From NCBI GenBank assembly GCA_015075375.1, contig JABTUM010000003.1, positions 558,001 to 622,000 of the forward strand: a stretch of 64,000 nt of DNA, given 5' to 3'. Position numbers and translations under genes: made by a program. The notes beneath the pieces are model-generated. The model did no database searches. It was not told the DNA's origin and was given only the letters and a program-made list of their open reading frames with translations. Position 1 is the stretch's first letter. The number at the start of each line of letters is the position of its first letter. Source of the DNA: Planctomycetota bacterium (GTDB taxonomy: Bacteria; Planctomycetota; SZUA-567; H5-PLA8). Positions 7,897 through 16,475 of this stretch are shown piece after piece.

Positions 7897-9906
7897 TCAA
7901 TCGCCCGAACCCGCGGCCGCCGCATGAGCCCCCGGCGTGAGCTGCCAGTTCTTCGCGTACCGCGCGTCCCGCGCTTCGCCTTTGACCGGCGCAGCCAGCA
8001 GTTCTTCCTTCTTGTCCCACAGCGGGCTGCGCTCGCATCCGTCGCAGATAAAGCACGGCGCTTCCTTCGCCGGATTCGTGTCCGCGCACGACTCCGTGAT
8101 CCGCCCCTGCTCCGCGCGCTTCAGCTCCCGCTTCAGGAACTGCTCGCTCACCGTGTCGTTCACCGCCACCCACGGCAAAATCTCGTGCAGCGGCCGCTCG
8201 CGCAGCGCGATCCAGTCCGGATCGATCCCGTGCGCCTGGAACGCCGCGTTCCAGACCTCCAGCTTCAGGTGCTCGTCCCAGCCGTCGAAGCGCGCGCCGG
8301 CCCGCCACGCCGCCTCGATCGCCGCCCCCAGCCGCCGGTCGCCGCGCGAGAAAACGCCTTCCAGGTAACTCACGTCCGGATCGTGCACCTTCACGCGCAC
8401 CGCCTTGATCCGCGAACTCTTCACGATCAACTGCTGCCGCCGGCGCCATTCTTCGCGCGTCAGCATCGGAGCCCACTGGAACGGGGTGCCCGCCTTCGGC
8501 ACGAACGAACTCACGCTGCTGCTCACCTTCGCCGGACTCTTGCCCAGTTCGGTCCGCAGCAGGCTGATCTTGTCGCTGAACTCACCGATCGCACGCAGGT
8601 CCGCGTCCGTCTCGCCGGGCAGGCCGAGCATGAAATAGAGCTTCACGTGGTCGAAGCCGTGCTTGAACGCCTCGCGCACCGCCGCGATCAGATGCTCGTC
8701 CTTCACCGGCTTGTTGATGATGTTCCGCATCCGCTCCGTCGCCGCTTCCGGAGCGATCGTCAGACCGCCCTTCCTGACACGAGCCAGTTCCTTCGGCAGC
8801 GTCGCCAGCACTTCGTTCATGCGCAGACTCGGCAGGCCGATGCTCACGCCCTTCTCTTCGAAGTAGTCGTTCAGCCGCGTCGCCAGTTCGGTGATCCCGT
8901 AGTAGTCGCTGCTGCTCAGCGACAACAGCCCGATCTCGTCGTAGCCCGTCTCTTCGTAGCCTTTTTTCGCCAGCTCGATCACCTTCTCGACGCTGCGCTG
9001 CCGCTGCGTCCGCGTGATCATCCCCGCCTGGCAGAAGCGGCACCCGTTCACGCAGCCGCGCATGATCTCGATACTGTACCGGTCGAAAACCGCCTCCACG
9101 TACGGAACGATCTGCTTCGTCGGGAACGGAGCGTTCTCCAGATCGTGCACGATCCGCCGCTTCACCGGGAACGGCACCCGCGCCGCCAGCGGCACCACGT
9201 CCGCGATGCTCCCGTCCGGGAAGTATTGGAAGCCGTAGAAGCGCGGCACATACACGCCCGGCACTTCGCGGCATAAGCGCAGCAGGATCTCTTCGCGCGG
9301 CAGGCCCGCGCGCTTCAGTTCGTCCAGCTTCTCCGTCACGTCCAGCGCCAGCTCTTCGCCTTCGCCGATGCAGAACGCGTCGATGTAATCCGCCACCGGC
9401 TCCGGCGCGAACGCCGTGTGCCCGCCGAAGATCACGAACGGATCGTCCAGCGTCCGTTCCGACGCCTTCAACGGAATCCCGGCCAGGTCCAGCATCGTCA
9501 GGATGTTCGTGAAGCCCATCTCGTACGCGCACGAAAACGCCAGCACGTCGAACGAACGGATCGGCGTGTACGTCTCGAGGCTGAAGAGCGGCACGCCGTG
9601 CTCGCGCATCCGCGCTTCCATGTCCGGCCAAGGCGCGAATACCCGCTCGCACAGGTAATCCTCGCGCAGGTTCCAGACGTGATGCAGAATCCGGTACCCC
9701 GTGCTCGACATCCCCATCGCGTACGTGTCGGGAAACGCCAGCGCCACCTTCACCCGCGCCGCCGCGTGATCCTTGACCGTCTGGTTCAACTCGCCGCCCG
9801 CGTACTGAGCCGGCGTCTCGACGTGCGGCAACAGCTTGGCCTCGACATAGCGCCGCAACGCGCGCCCCGTCAGACCTCGCGCCGGAAATTCCGCAACCGT
9901 CGGCAT
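7897..9906 (-). CDS. TIGR03960-type radical SAM protein
   Basis: 669 residues. The N-terminal part (PDTYAMGMSSTGYRILHHVWN) resembles a degenerate cobalamin-binding fold. The radical SAM core follows at about residue 270 with CVNGCRFC, which carries the Cx3Cx2C cluster ligands, then the LSLSSSDYYGI and PSLRMNEV strands. This matches the TIGR03960 family, often found as a fusion or neighbour of a TIGR03936 protein and with an unassigned reaction. Toward the C-terminus a second cysteine set (CADTNPAKEAPCFICDGCE) could hold another iron-sulfur cluster. Start: ATG at 9906 with GAGGCGGG upstream; a GTG six codons earlier is the alternative. No TIGR03936 or ribosome-maturation partner lies next to it here. 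Confidence 0.88.
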   Translation of the reverse strand: MPTVAEFPARGLTGRALRRYVEAKLLPHVETPAQYAGGELNQTVKDHAAARVKVALAFPDTYAMGMSSTGYRILHHVWNLREDYLCERVFAPWPDMEARMREHGVPLFSLETYTPIRSFDVLAFSCAYEMGFTNILTMLDLAGIPLKASERTLDDPFVIFGGHTAFAPEPVADYIDAFCIGEGEELALDVTEKLDELKRAGLPREEILLRLCREVPGVYVPRFYGFQYFPDGSIADVVPLAARVPFPVKRRIVHDLENAPFPTKQIVPYVEAVFDRYSIEIMRGCVNGCRFCQAGMITRTQRQRSVEKVIELAKKGYEETGYDEIGLLSLSSSDYYGITELATRLNDYFEEKGVSIGLPSLRMNEVLATLPKELARVRKGGLTIAPEAATERMRNIINKPVKDEHLIAAVREAFKHGFDHVKLYFMLGLPGETDADLRAIGEFSDKISLLRTELGKSPAKVSSSVSSFVPKAGTPFQWAPMLTREEWRRRQQLIVKSSRIKAVRVKVHDPDVSYLEGVFSRGDRRLGAAIEAAWRAGARFDGWDEHLKLEVWNAAFQAHGIDPDWIALRERPLHEILPWVAVNDTVSEQFLKRELKRAEQGRITESCADTNPAKEAPCFICDGCERSPLWDKKEELLAAPVKGEARDARYAKNWQLTPGAHAAAAGSGD

Positions 9907-10011
9907 TTCGATCACCCGCCTCACCGCAAAACTGGACTCGTCGTGGTGCGTATTAAGGCACCCCGCGCGGCCGAAAGCAAGTAGATCGTTAGGTTGGATA
10001 CGGACGCTACG

Positions 10012-10635
10012 CTACGGAGCCTCCGGCAATCCCGCATACCAGGCCAGCACCTGCCCCATATCCAGCACCTCAAACCGCTCGCTGGAATGCGTGATCTCGT
10101 GCTTGGGGCTGAACGTGAATACCTTGTGACCCAGCACCGCATGCTTCTGCAGATCCACGATCCGAACGTCCACCCGTTCTTCGTACGCCGTCTGCGAAAC
10201 CACCGTGCTTGAACCGTCTTTGGGCACGTATTCGCCCACCCGGCCCGATTTGGGATACAGCAACACCACCGAGCGCACGTCTTCCGGTCGCTCGGCGCGC
10301 AGTTCCTCCGCAAGGTGCCCGGCCGACGGATCGATATCCAGGTTCATCTCGAACCGATTCGAACGCGGCAACAGGCGCGCGCGAATCCACACCGCTTTGC
10401 CCGCGCGGCGCGCATCCGGCGTTACTTTGCCCGTACCGGTACACTCCTTAAAAACCCCTTCGGCCTGGTCGTAAAATTCCTTTTCGCGCCCCTCGAACGC
10501 TTTGACCATCGCTTCGCGCGTGAAATAAGCTCGGATATCGCCGCCCCAAAGCGCCCAGGCGCCCCCCGCCGCGAGCACCACCAGCCCCAGGATCACGTAC
10601 CGCGCCACCGACCACGTCGATTCGTGCTTCTTCAT
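10012..10635 (-). CDS. Membrane-anchored protein of unknown function
   Basis: 207 residues from an ATG with a strong GGGAGG site. The N-terminus is cytoplasmic (KKHESTWSVAR), then one membrane helix at about residues 13-31, leaving some 175 residues outside the inner membrane. The external part is rich in charged beta-strand-like sequence and has a single cysteine (FKECTGTGKV), with a GTGKVTPDARRAGKAVWIR segment near the anchor. No family was recognised. It starts just upstream of the radical SAM gene but is separated by 105 bases. Confidence 0.75.
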   Translation of the reverse strand: MKKHESTWSVARYVILGLVVLAAGGAWALWGGDIRAYFTREAMVKAFEGREKEFYDQAEGVFKECTGTGKVTPDARRAGKAVWIRARLLPRSNRFEMNLDIDPSAGHLAEELRAERPEDVRSVVLLYPKSGRVGEYVPKDGSSTVVSQTAYEERVDVRIVDLQKHAVLGHKVFTFSPKHEITHSSERFEVLDMGQVLAWYAGLPEAP

Positions 10636-10851
10636 GCGGGATACCTCCCGGGCGAGTTTCATAGCCGCCTGCCGGCCATACGCCCGCCGGACCCATAACG
10701 CTTGAGTGGGTATTATGAAGGAATTTCTACCGTCATTTCAATGCGTAATAGCGCAGCAATAAAAATAGTCGCGCGGCACTGCACGTGTTCTTTAGGGCCA
10801 AAACAAAGCGCAACTGTTCGCGCCCCGCGGGGACGCGAGGCACGCATACAC

Positions 10852-11310
10852 TCAAGGCGCGGCCTGCTCCACCGCCTCCGACGCATTCCCCGCCGCGTCC
10901 AGCGCGCGGACCGCGAACGGTCCTTCGCCCAAGCCAGCCGCCGGCAGGCACGCTTCGCAGCCCGTCGCGAGCGTGAACGGCTTCCACTCCGCGCCGTCCT
11001 TGCGCAGCAGCTCGTAATGGCTCACCTGAAGATTGTCCGCCGCCGCGCGCCACGCGAAGCGAACCTGCTCGCCTTCCCGCGCGACCGTGAAGCCCGACGG
11101 TGCGCTCGGCGCCTCGGCATCCTTGCCGCGCCAAGCCACCACCCAGTCCAATTCGATCACGCTTTCCGGCTTCAAATCGCCATTCAGCACGAACGACAAC
11201 CGCTCGTACTGCTGGTTCGGCGCCAGCACTTTCGTATGCGAGTCGTTGCTGTACATCTCGTCGAGTTTGAAGCGGGCGACCGCCCACTCCGCCCCCGGGG
11301 TCGGGGGCAT
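10852..11310 (-). CDS. C-terminal part of the interrupted CBM9-like protein (FnIII-like)
   Basis: This reading frame is exactly in phase with the gene at 11323-12510 and is separated from it by one TGA (11323-11325) plus four codons. It is open for 152 residues from an internal ATG. It starts with a beta-rich segment (RFKLDEMYSNDSHTKV, then ERLSFVLNGDL) that looks like the rest of the domain cut off by the stop. A fibronectin type III-like domain follows (DAEAPSAPSGFTV, VSHYELLRKDG, VRALDAAGNAS). No good ribosome binding site precedes the internal ATG. Either the two parts are one protein read through the UGA, or this is the non-translated end of a gene broken by a nonsense change or a sequence error. 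Confidence 0.55.
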   Translation of the reverse strand: MPPTPGAEWAVARFKLDEMYSNDSHTKVLAPNQQYERLSFVLNGDLKPESVIELDWVVAWRGKDAEAPSAPSGFTVAREGEQVRFAWRAAADNLQVSHYELLRKDGAEWKPFTLATGCEACLPAAGLGEGPFAVRALDAAGNASEAVEQAAP

Positions 11311-11322
11311 GTTCGACTGCTG

Positions 11323-12510
11323 TCAGTGCCCGTACGGTCGCTTGAAGCGGAACGCGTCGAAGCCCAGGTCGAAGCTGCGGCTCTGCCCGTCGGCGTCCTG
11401 GCACGTGCTCTGCGCCACTTTCAGCCCGCGCCCGAAGACTTCGACCAGCCCCGGACGGCACGCGCGCACCACACTCCCGCTGCCGTGCACCACCAAGCCG
11501 TGCTGCCCCGGAGCCGTCCGGTACGCGAACGCGATCTGCACCCCCTGCGGCGCCGCGAAACTCCGCTCCCACGCCACGCTCCGCGCGTTCGAGACGCGCA
11601 AGAAGCCCCCGCTCGCTGGCTGGCCGTCCGGAGCACGCACGACCTCGCCGCCGCCGAAGCCGTCCCGGTTCGCCGCGAAATCCTGGCGGAAGACGATCTC
11701 CACCCGCTCGCTCTGCGCAACGAACGCACGCAACGCCGCCGCGTCCGGCGCTCGCCCCAAGCCGTCCAGATGCAGCACGCCGAAGCGCGCCGGTACGTGG
11801 TTGCTCCGCCCCCGCGTCGGCGACCACGCCAGATCCAGCGCCGCCGCGCCGCCGCGCTTGGGCCGGGCGCGATGCAGATTCGCGCGCCAGACCGCCGGAG
11901 CGCTCGCCGCCGTCACACCCAGATCCGCCAGCGGAACCTTGAACAGCACCGTCCAATGCCCCTCGCCGCGAACCACGCGCACCGTCGCGTTCGACTGCCA
12001 GCTCGCGTCGTTCACGCGAGCGTCATAGAGCGTCCCCGCCGCATCGGTCGCGAAATGATAGTATGAGGACGACACCTCCAGCCCCGGCAGCACCATCAAC
12101 TCCACGCTGTCCGAGTGCCAGACGTTCCCGTCCCGGACGCCCGCCTTGCCCTGCACCGCATCCAAGTCCGGCTCGAAGCATCGCACCGCCGCGTACAGGG
12201 CTTCCGAATCGCACGCGAAGTACCCCTCGGTTTGCACCGCCGGCGCATCCGCCGTGCCGTCCAAGTGCGCGAATCCCAACGGCCCCGCCCAGCCCGTCAA
12301 ATCCAGCGCCGTCCCCGCGCCCGATTTCGGGGCTGCCTGCGCGAATAACGCCGCCGCCGCTTCGGCGTTCGGTTTCGGCGCCGCCGCCACCGGCGCCTCG
12401 AGCCGCTTCCCGAACTCCGCCAGCGCATCCGCCGTATCCGCCGCCCAACCGCAAGCCGCGCAACCGGCCAGCACCGCACCCAACCATCCTGCGCAACCTT
12501 GCATCCGCAT
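11323..12510 (-). CDS. Secreted CBM9-like lipoprotein, ends at an in-frame UGA
   Basis: 395 residues from the ATG with AGGGA upstream. A lipoprotein signal peptide ends in the lipobox LAG-C at about residues 15-18, so it is probably anchored to a membrane by lipid. At about residues 75-240 it has a family-9 carbohydrate-binding/DOMON-like domain (WHSDSVELMVLPG, YYHFATDAAGTLYDARV, WTVLFKVPLADLG), common in polysaccharide-degrading systems. A second beta-rich domain begins near residue 290 and appears cut short by TGA at 11323; the same frame continues for another 156 codons. The real product may therefore be about 550 residues. Upstream lies the 47-bp repeat array. Confidence 0.75.
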   Translation of the reverse strand: MRMQGCAGWLGAVLAGCAACGWAADTADALAEFGKRLEAPVAAAPKPNAEAAAALFAQAAPKSGAGTALDLTGWAGPLGFAHLDGTADAPAVQTEGYFACDSEALYAAVRCFEPDLDAVQGKAGVRDGNVWHSDSVELMVLPGLEVSSSYYHFATDAAGTLYDARVNDASWQSNATVRVVRGEGHWTVLFKVPLADLGVTAASAPAVWRANLHRARPKRGGAAALDLAWSPTRGRSNHVPARFGVLHLDGLGRAPDAAALRAFVAQSERVEIVFRQDFAANRDGFGGGEVVRAPDGQPASGGFLRVSNARSVAWERSFAAPQGVQIAFAYRTAPGQHGLVVHGSGSVVRACRPGLVEVFGRGLKVAQSTCQDADGQSRSFDLGFDAFRFKRPYGH

Positions 12511-12556
12511 GCTTGATTCCCTGAATCCAGTAGAGCGAATAATAGTCCTTAGTTCA

Positions 12557-12730
12557 TGCGACACCCCAACAACCGCATGCGGGGTGCCACTGGCCTTGGC
12601 CAGTGCGACACCCCAACAACCGCATGCGGGGTGCCACTGGCCCTGGCCAGTGCGACACCCCAACAACCGCGCGCGGGGTGCCACTGGCCTTGGCCAGTGC
12701 GACACCCCAACAACCGCACGCGGGGTGCCA
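12557..12730. repeat. Tandem array of a 47-bp hairpin unit (3.7 copies)
   Basis: Units start at 12557, 12604, 12651 and 12698, exactly 47 bases apart, with the last truncated. They are nearly identical, differing by single bases such as CATGC versus GCGCG or CACGC. Each full unit holds a perfect inverted repeat CACTGGCC-TT-GGCCAGTG (central TT changed to CT in one copy) and a second pair CACCCC/GGGGTG, so the RNA or single-stranded DNA would fold into a row of hairpins. It lies between two same-strand secreted-protein genes, after the stop of one and before the start of the next. There are no spacers, so it is not a CRISPR array. Confidence 0.95.
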
Positions 12731-12735
12731 ACCGT

Positions 12736-14922
12736 TTACTTGGTCGCTTCCCCCAACTTCGCCACCAGCGCCTTCCCATCCAGCAGCACTTCCGAATCCA
12801 GCGCAGCCTTCGCCGTCGCGCCGTCCGCGTTCAAGACCACCAGCGTCGGGACCGAACCCACGCCCAGGTCCTGCGCCAGCTTCGGATAATCCTCCACTTT
12901 CAGGCTTACGAACTCCACCTGCTTCGCGAGCGCCGCCTTGACCGTCTTGTCGGCGAAGGTGGTCTTGTTGGCCTTCACGCAGACCGAACACGTCGGGCTG
13001 TAGAACTTGATCGCGACCGGCACGCCGCGCTTCTGCGCTTCGGCCCGCGCCAGGTCCAGGTCTTCGCCCCGCGGCTTCGTCAGCGCGCCGGCCATTTCGC
13101 CGCCTTCGTACGCCAGCACCAGCGTCGGGCGGAAAATGTATTCCGGATGTTCGCTGCTGCAGATCGGCGCCCAGCCGCCGCTGCCTTTGAAGACCAGCAC
13201 CAGCCCGTGGTTTTCGAGTTCGCCGCTCAGCCACTTCTGCGCCGTCGCGGTGATATCCATCGCCGCCATCCGGAAGCGCTCGCCGTCGCCCGCGCCCTTC
13301 GCGCTGGGTTTGACGGGGAAGTTCGCGATCGAGAAGCTCCCCGCCGCGTCCGGATAGCGGTCTTCCTGCGGATCTTCGCAGCCGCCCTGCTTCCAGAAAA
13401 CGACATCCGGCGCTTCCGGCTGCCGCTTGTTCCCGCGGTACAGCGGGCCGTACCAAGAACAGTGCAGGTTGCCTTCCGGAACTTCGTTCCACGCGCGGCG
13501 CACCGCGTACGCCTCCACCGACGCGTCTTCCTTCGCTCCCGCCCACGGCACGCTCACCAGCGTGAACCGCGCGTACGCGCCCAGCAGTTTCGCGCCCTTC
13601 GGAAGGCCCGAAAGATCGAACCGGATCAGCCCGCGGTTCGGCGCATTGATCCCCGCCTTCTGCCCCACTTCGATGTACGGAGCCGAACCGTTGTTCGCGA
13701 TCTTGCTGTCCCAGTGCATGCTGTTGCTCATCATGTAATTGTCCCACACCCGCCCGCCCTGAATCGGCTCCTCGGGATACGCCTTGGCCAGTTGCTCCGG
13801 CGTCACCGCCCTGCGCAGGCTCGCGAACTTCGCGCTCGTCCCGCCGAACTTCCCCTTCAGCGCCGTGTACGCCGGGTCCTCGTACGCTTTGCCGAAGTCC
13901 GGATTCTGGATCGACACCGGGTACAGGTACTCGGCCTTCCCGCCGCACCAGTCCGGCCGGTTCAACCGGATCACCAGCGTATGCGTCCCCGGCGCGACGC
14001 GGCGCGGAATCAGCAACTCCTGGCCGAACGAACCCGCGCACCCGCAGCCGCCCGTGAACGCGATCTCTTCCGCGGCCTTCCCGTCCGGACCGTGCACGCG
14101 CAGGCTCACCACCGGCAGGCCGCCCGGCGCTTGGCTGTGGTAGAAGCGCAGGTTGTTCTCCGGAGCGCTCCCGATCACCGCCACCGCCATGCTCACCCCC
14201 GCCTCCGAACCCGCCGTCCACTCCGCGAACGTCTCGCCCGGATACACGTCGACCCGGCGGTCTTTGTTGTTCTCGCGCACCTGCTTCGCCAGCATCGGCG
14301 TCGGCGTCCCGCCCAGGCGGTACACCGGAGCATCCGCCGCCTTCGGCGCCGAACGGATCTGCAAGTTCCCCGGCAGCAGGCCCACGCCGAAGCCCACGCG
14401 CTTGCCCGCGTCCGAAGGATTCGGCCACGACGCGTGGAAGCCCGACTGCCAGTGATAGTTCCCCTTCTCCATCACCAGCTTCATCGAGAACGTGCCTTCG
14501 CCGTCCGCTTCCTTGAGGTCCTTGATCTCGTACGTGTGCTTCTCCGCGGAGCCCGTGTACTTCTCGCCTTCCTCGGTCAGATCGCCGTTGAAGTTCTTGT
14601 CCAAGTACAGCGTGTCGTAGCCCGTCCCCGTCCCGCCCGATTCGTCCCACAGCATCGCCAGCACCGACTTCTTCCCGTGGCCCAGCGCCCAGAACGTGAA
14701 ACGCGGGTTCGCGCTCTTCAGTTCCGGAACCTTGGCCAAACTCCGTGAGACCCAGCCGAAATCCTCGGCCTTCCACGAATCTATTTGCGCGCTCCCGTTC
14801 TCGACCTTCAGAGCCGCGCCCGTTCCCGATCCCGGCGCCGCCCCATGCGCCAAACCCGCCGCCCCCAACACCAGCAGCAGCGCGATTCCGAAAGTCCTGC
14901 CTGCCCGATGTATCCCGCGCAT
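12736..14922 (-). CDS. Secreted DNRLRE-domain protein with C-terminal thioredoxin fold
   Basis: 728 residues. Start: ATG at 14922 with GAGGAG at a 7-base spacing; an ATG at 14937 in the same frame would overlap that site. A signal peptide covers about residues 1-28 (IALLLVLGAAGLAHGA). The first 350 residues are beta-rich and unassigned (LYLDKNFNGDLTEEGEKY, and IRLNRPDWCGGKAEYLYPV). A DNRLRE/disaggregatase-type domain follows (GLIRFDLSGLPKGAKLLGAYARF ... ITATAQKWLSG ... RPTLVLAYEG). The end is thioredoxin-like with the redox motif CSVC and the cis-proline loop SVPTLVV. It probably acts in the periplasm or on the surface. The redox domain could reduce or insert disulfides in a partner; the partner is unknown. 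Confidence 0.85.
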   Translation of the reverse strand: MRGIHRAGRTFGIALLLVLGAAGLAHGAAPGSGTGAALKVENGSAQIDSWKAEDFGWVSRSLAKVPELKSANPRFTFWALGHGKKSVLAMLWDESGGTGTGYDTLYLDKNFNGDLTEEGEKYTGSAEKHTYEIKDLKEADGEGTFSMKLVMEKGNYHWQSGFHASWPNPSDAGKRVGFGVGLLPGNLQIRSAPKAADAPVYRLGGTPTPMLAKQVRENNKDRRVDVYPGETFAEWTAGSEAGVSMAVAVIGSAPENNLRFYHSQAPGGLPVVSLRVHGPDGKAAEEIAFTGGCGCAGSFGQELLIPRRVAPGTHTLVIRLNRPDWCGGKAEYLYPVSIQNPDFGKAYEDPAYTALKGKFGGTSAKFASLRRAVTPEQLAKAYPEEPIQGGRVWDNYMMSNSMHWDSKIANNGSAPYIEVGQKAGINAPNRGLIRFDLSGLPKGAKLLGAYARFTLVSVPWAGAKEDASVEAYAVRRAWNEVPEGNLHCSWYGPLYRGNKRQPEAPDVVFWKQGGCEDPQEDRYPDAAGSFSIANFPVKPSAKGAGDGERFRMAAMDITATAQKWLSGELENHGLVLVFKGSGGWAPICSSEHPEYIFRPTLVLAYEGGEMAGALTKPRGEDLDLARAEAQKRGVPVAIKFYSPTCSVCVKANKTTFADKTVKAALAKQVEFVSLKVEDYPKLAQDLGVGSVPTLVVLNADGATAKAALDSEVLLDGKALVAKLGEATK

Positions 14923-15013
14923 ACATTCGCTCCTCATGGGCCTTGCCTTCCGTTTGAAGTGTGCCGCTTGCTTCGTTATGGGGGCTGAAGGTTGCCCTGC
15001 TTACGCAGGACGG

Positions 15014-16165
15014 CTAACTCCGGCCTTCCCCCAACACCGGCCCCACCGTCTGCCCCGCCACGAACTCCGGCGCGCCGCGGTAAACCTGCGGCGGCAACGA
15101 CCGCCCCTCGCGGTGCCGCAGTTCCAGCAGCGCCACCGCTTGACGGCCCAAGTTCACGAAATCGATCTTGTTTGTCGTGATCACGCGCCCGTCCAACAGC
15201 GCCGTGCCGGCCGCCACCGCTCCCGCGAACGAAACGTCCTCAGGCATGCGCAGCCCGAACTCTTCCAAGGCATCGGCGAACGGCTGAGCGTACCCCGCGT
15301 CGTACCCGATCACCGCCGTCGGCCGCGGATTCGAATCCAGCCACGCGTCCACCGCGCGCGGGACCGTCTCCTGCGGAGCCGGCACGTGCACCGGATACAC
15401 GGTCGCTTCGTCCAGCAGCCCGTGCGAACCCATCGCCGCGAAGAAGCCGCCGCGCCGCTCCTGAGCGTCCGACGAATCGATCACCGGATCGCGCGATGCG
15501 CCCGATCCCGCCACCGTATCCGTCGACCAGCCGTCGATGTACGCAATCCGCCGGTGCCCCAGACGCACCAGGTGGTCCACCGTCTGCCGCAGCGCCGCCG
15601 CGTTGTCCGCCACCGCATAGTCCAGCTTCACGTCCGCGTTGAACGTATCCACCGCCACCGTCGGAATCCCTTCCGCGTCGAACTGCCGCAAGTACGCGTC
15701 GTTCGCCACCGCGCAGAGCACCACGCCGTCCACGCCCGCCGACGCGATCTGCTTCGGCGAAAGGCTCCCCTCGCTTTTGATCGAGACGATCCGCACGTCC
15801 GCGCCGCGCGCGTCCGCCGCCAGCATCAGGCCCCGGAACAGGTCCATCAGGTAGGCCGAACCGAACAGAAGCTGCTTCGAACAGAAAAAAACCAGCCCAA
15901 TCTGCGTCAGCCGCCGCCCTTCGCCCGAAACGTCCCGCGCCACCACCGTCCCGCGACCCGGATGACCCGCCACCAGCCCCTCGCGGCTCAGTTCCTTCAT
16001 CGCCCGCTGCACCGTCACCAGCGAGACGTTCAGCGTCCGGCTCAAGTCGCGGTACGTCGGCAGCGGATCGCCCCCGCGCAGCCCTTTTTGGAGGATCATG
16101 TTCACGATCCGGTCGCGAACTTGGAGGTGCAGTTGGCCGTGTTGTTCGAAAATGACCCGTCCCAA
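15014..16165 (-). CDS. GntR-LacI hybrid transcriptional regulator
   Basis: 383 residues. The N-terminal 75 residues are a GntR-type winged helix (LPTYRDLSRTLNVSLVTVQRAMKELSREGLVAGHPGRGTVV). The rest is a LacI/GalR-type periplasmic-binding-like sensor (QIGLVFFCSKQ, GVDGVVLCAVAND, HLVRLGHRRIAYIDG, ERRGGFFAAM, PRPTAVIGYD, PEDVSFAGAV). Such hybrids sense sugars and are frequent in Lentisphaerota and Planctomycetota. Start: TTG at 16165 with AAGGGG upstream; no better start is visible. It is divergent from murA across a 310-bp AT-rich region, and downstream lies the DNRLRE/thioredoxin gene in the same orientation, a candidate target. Confidence 0.88.
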   Translation of the reverse strand: MGRVIFEQHGQLHLQVRDRIVNMILQKGLRGGDPLPTYRDLSRTLNVSLVTVQRAMKELSREGLVAGHPGRGTVVARDVSGEGRRLTQIGLVFFCSKQLLFGSAYLMDLFRGLMLAADARGADVRIVSIKSEGSLSPKQIASAGVDGVVLCAVANDAYLRQFDAEGIPTVAVDTFNADVKLDYAVADNAAALRQTVDHLVRLGHRRIAYIDGWSTDTVAGSGASRDPVIDSSDAQERRGGFFAAMGSHGLLDEATVYPVHVPAPQETVPRAVDAWLDSNPRPTAVIGYDAGYAQPFADALEEFGLRMPEDVSFAGAVAAGTALLDGRVITTNKIDFVNLGRQAVALLELRHREGRSLPPQVYRGAPEFVAGQTVGPVLGEGRS

Positions 16166-16475
16166 GGAAGACCCCTTTTTATGGCAGAGATATGGCAGAA
16201 CGTGCGCTCAATGTCCCGATTTGCGCAGTTTTCGACCCTCGAAACCCCTATTGTTCTACTTGTATTACTTATCCTGTTTGTATTACACCGCTCCACCCAA
16301 ACTCGCGCCCGATTCCCATAAAACTTATAAAGTCAATCTAAGAATGAACTTATACACCCAGCACGATTTCCGGCTCCAACGCCCCGCCCAAACCCCTACC
16401 ATTCTTCCAATTCCTTCAAGCTCAACCCTTTAGTGGACGATTCCCCTTTCACGGTCCAAAGGGGGCATCCTGGCC
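16166..16475. promoter_or_regulatory. Divergent promoter region between the GntR-LacI regulator and murA
   Basis: 310 bases, clearly AT-richer than the surroundings, between two diverging genes. It contains the TTGTATTAC direct repeats described separately and further AT-rich hexamers (TTATAAAG, TTATACACC) at about 16325-16355 that could serve as the murA -10 region. No gene is seen. Confidence 0.5.
16260..16286. promoter_or_regulatory. Direct repeat TTGTATTAC x2, candidate operator
   Basis: TTGTATTAC occurs at 16260-16268 and again at 16278-16286, an exact 9-base repeat with an 18-base period, about 95 bases upstream of the regulator start. Its position suggests an autoregulatory operator for the GntR-LacI protein. 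It is not a clear inverted repeat, so this is tentative. Confidence 0.4.

Noticed and set aside
11291..11325. Selenocysteine codon with SECIS element
   Set aside because: The hairpin is at a suitable distance from the UGA, but it lacks the bulged U, the protein type is not a known selenoprotein, and no sel genes are visible. Kept only as a remote alternative.
12557..12730. CRISPR array
   Set aside because: Repeats are directly adjacent with no spacers, and no cas genes are present.
12554..14926. Minus-strand and plus-strand ORFs of 700-790 codons across the DNRLRE/thioredoxin gene
   Set aside because: They run through the 47-bp repeat array and overlap the gene with signal peptide and thioredoxin motif in another frame; composition (R, G, A, P) is typical of GC-rich shadows.
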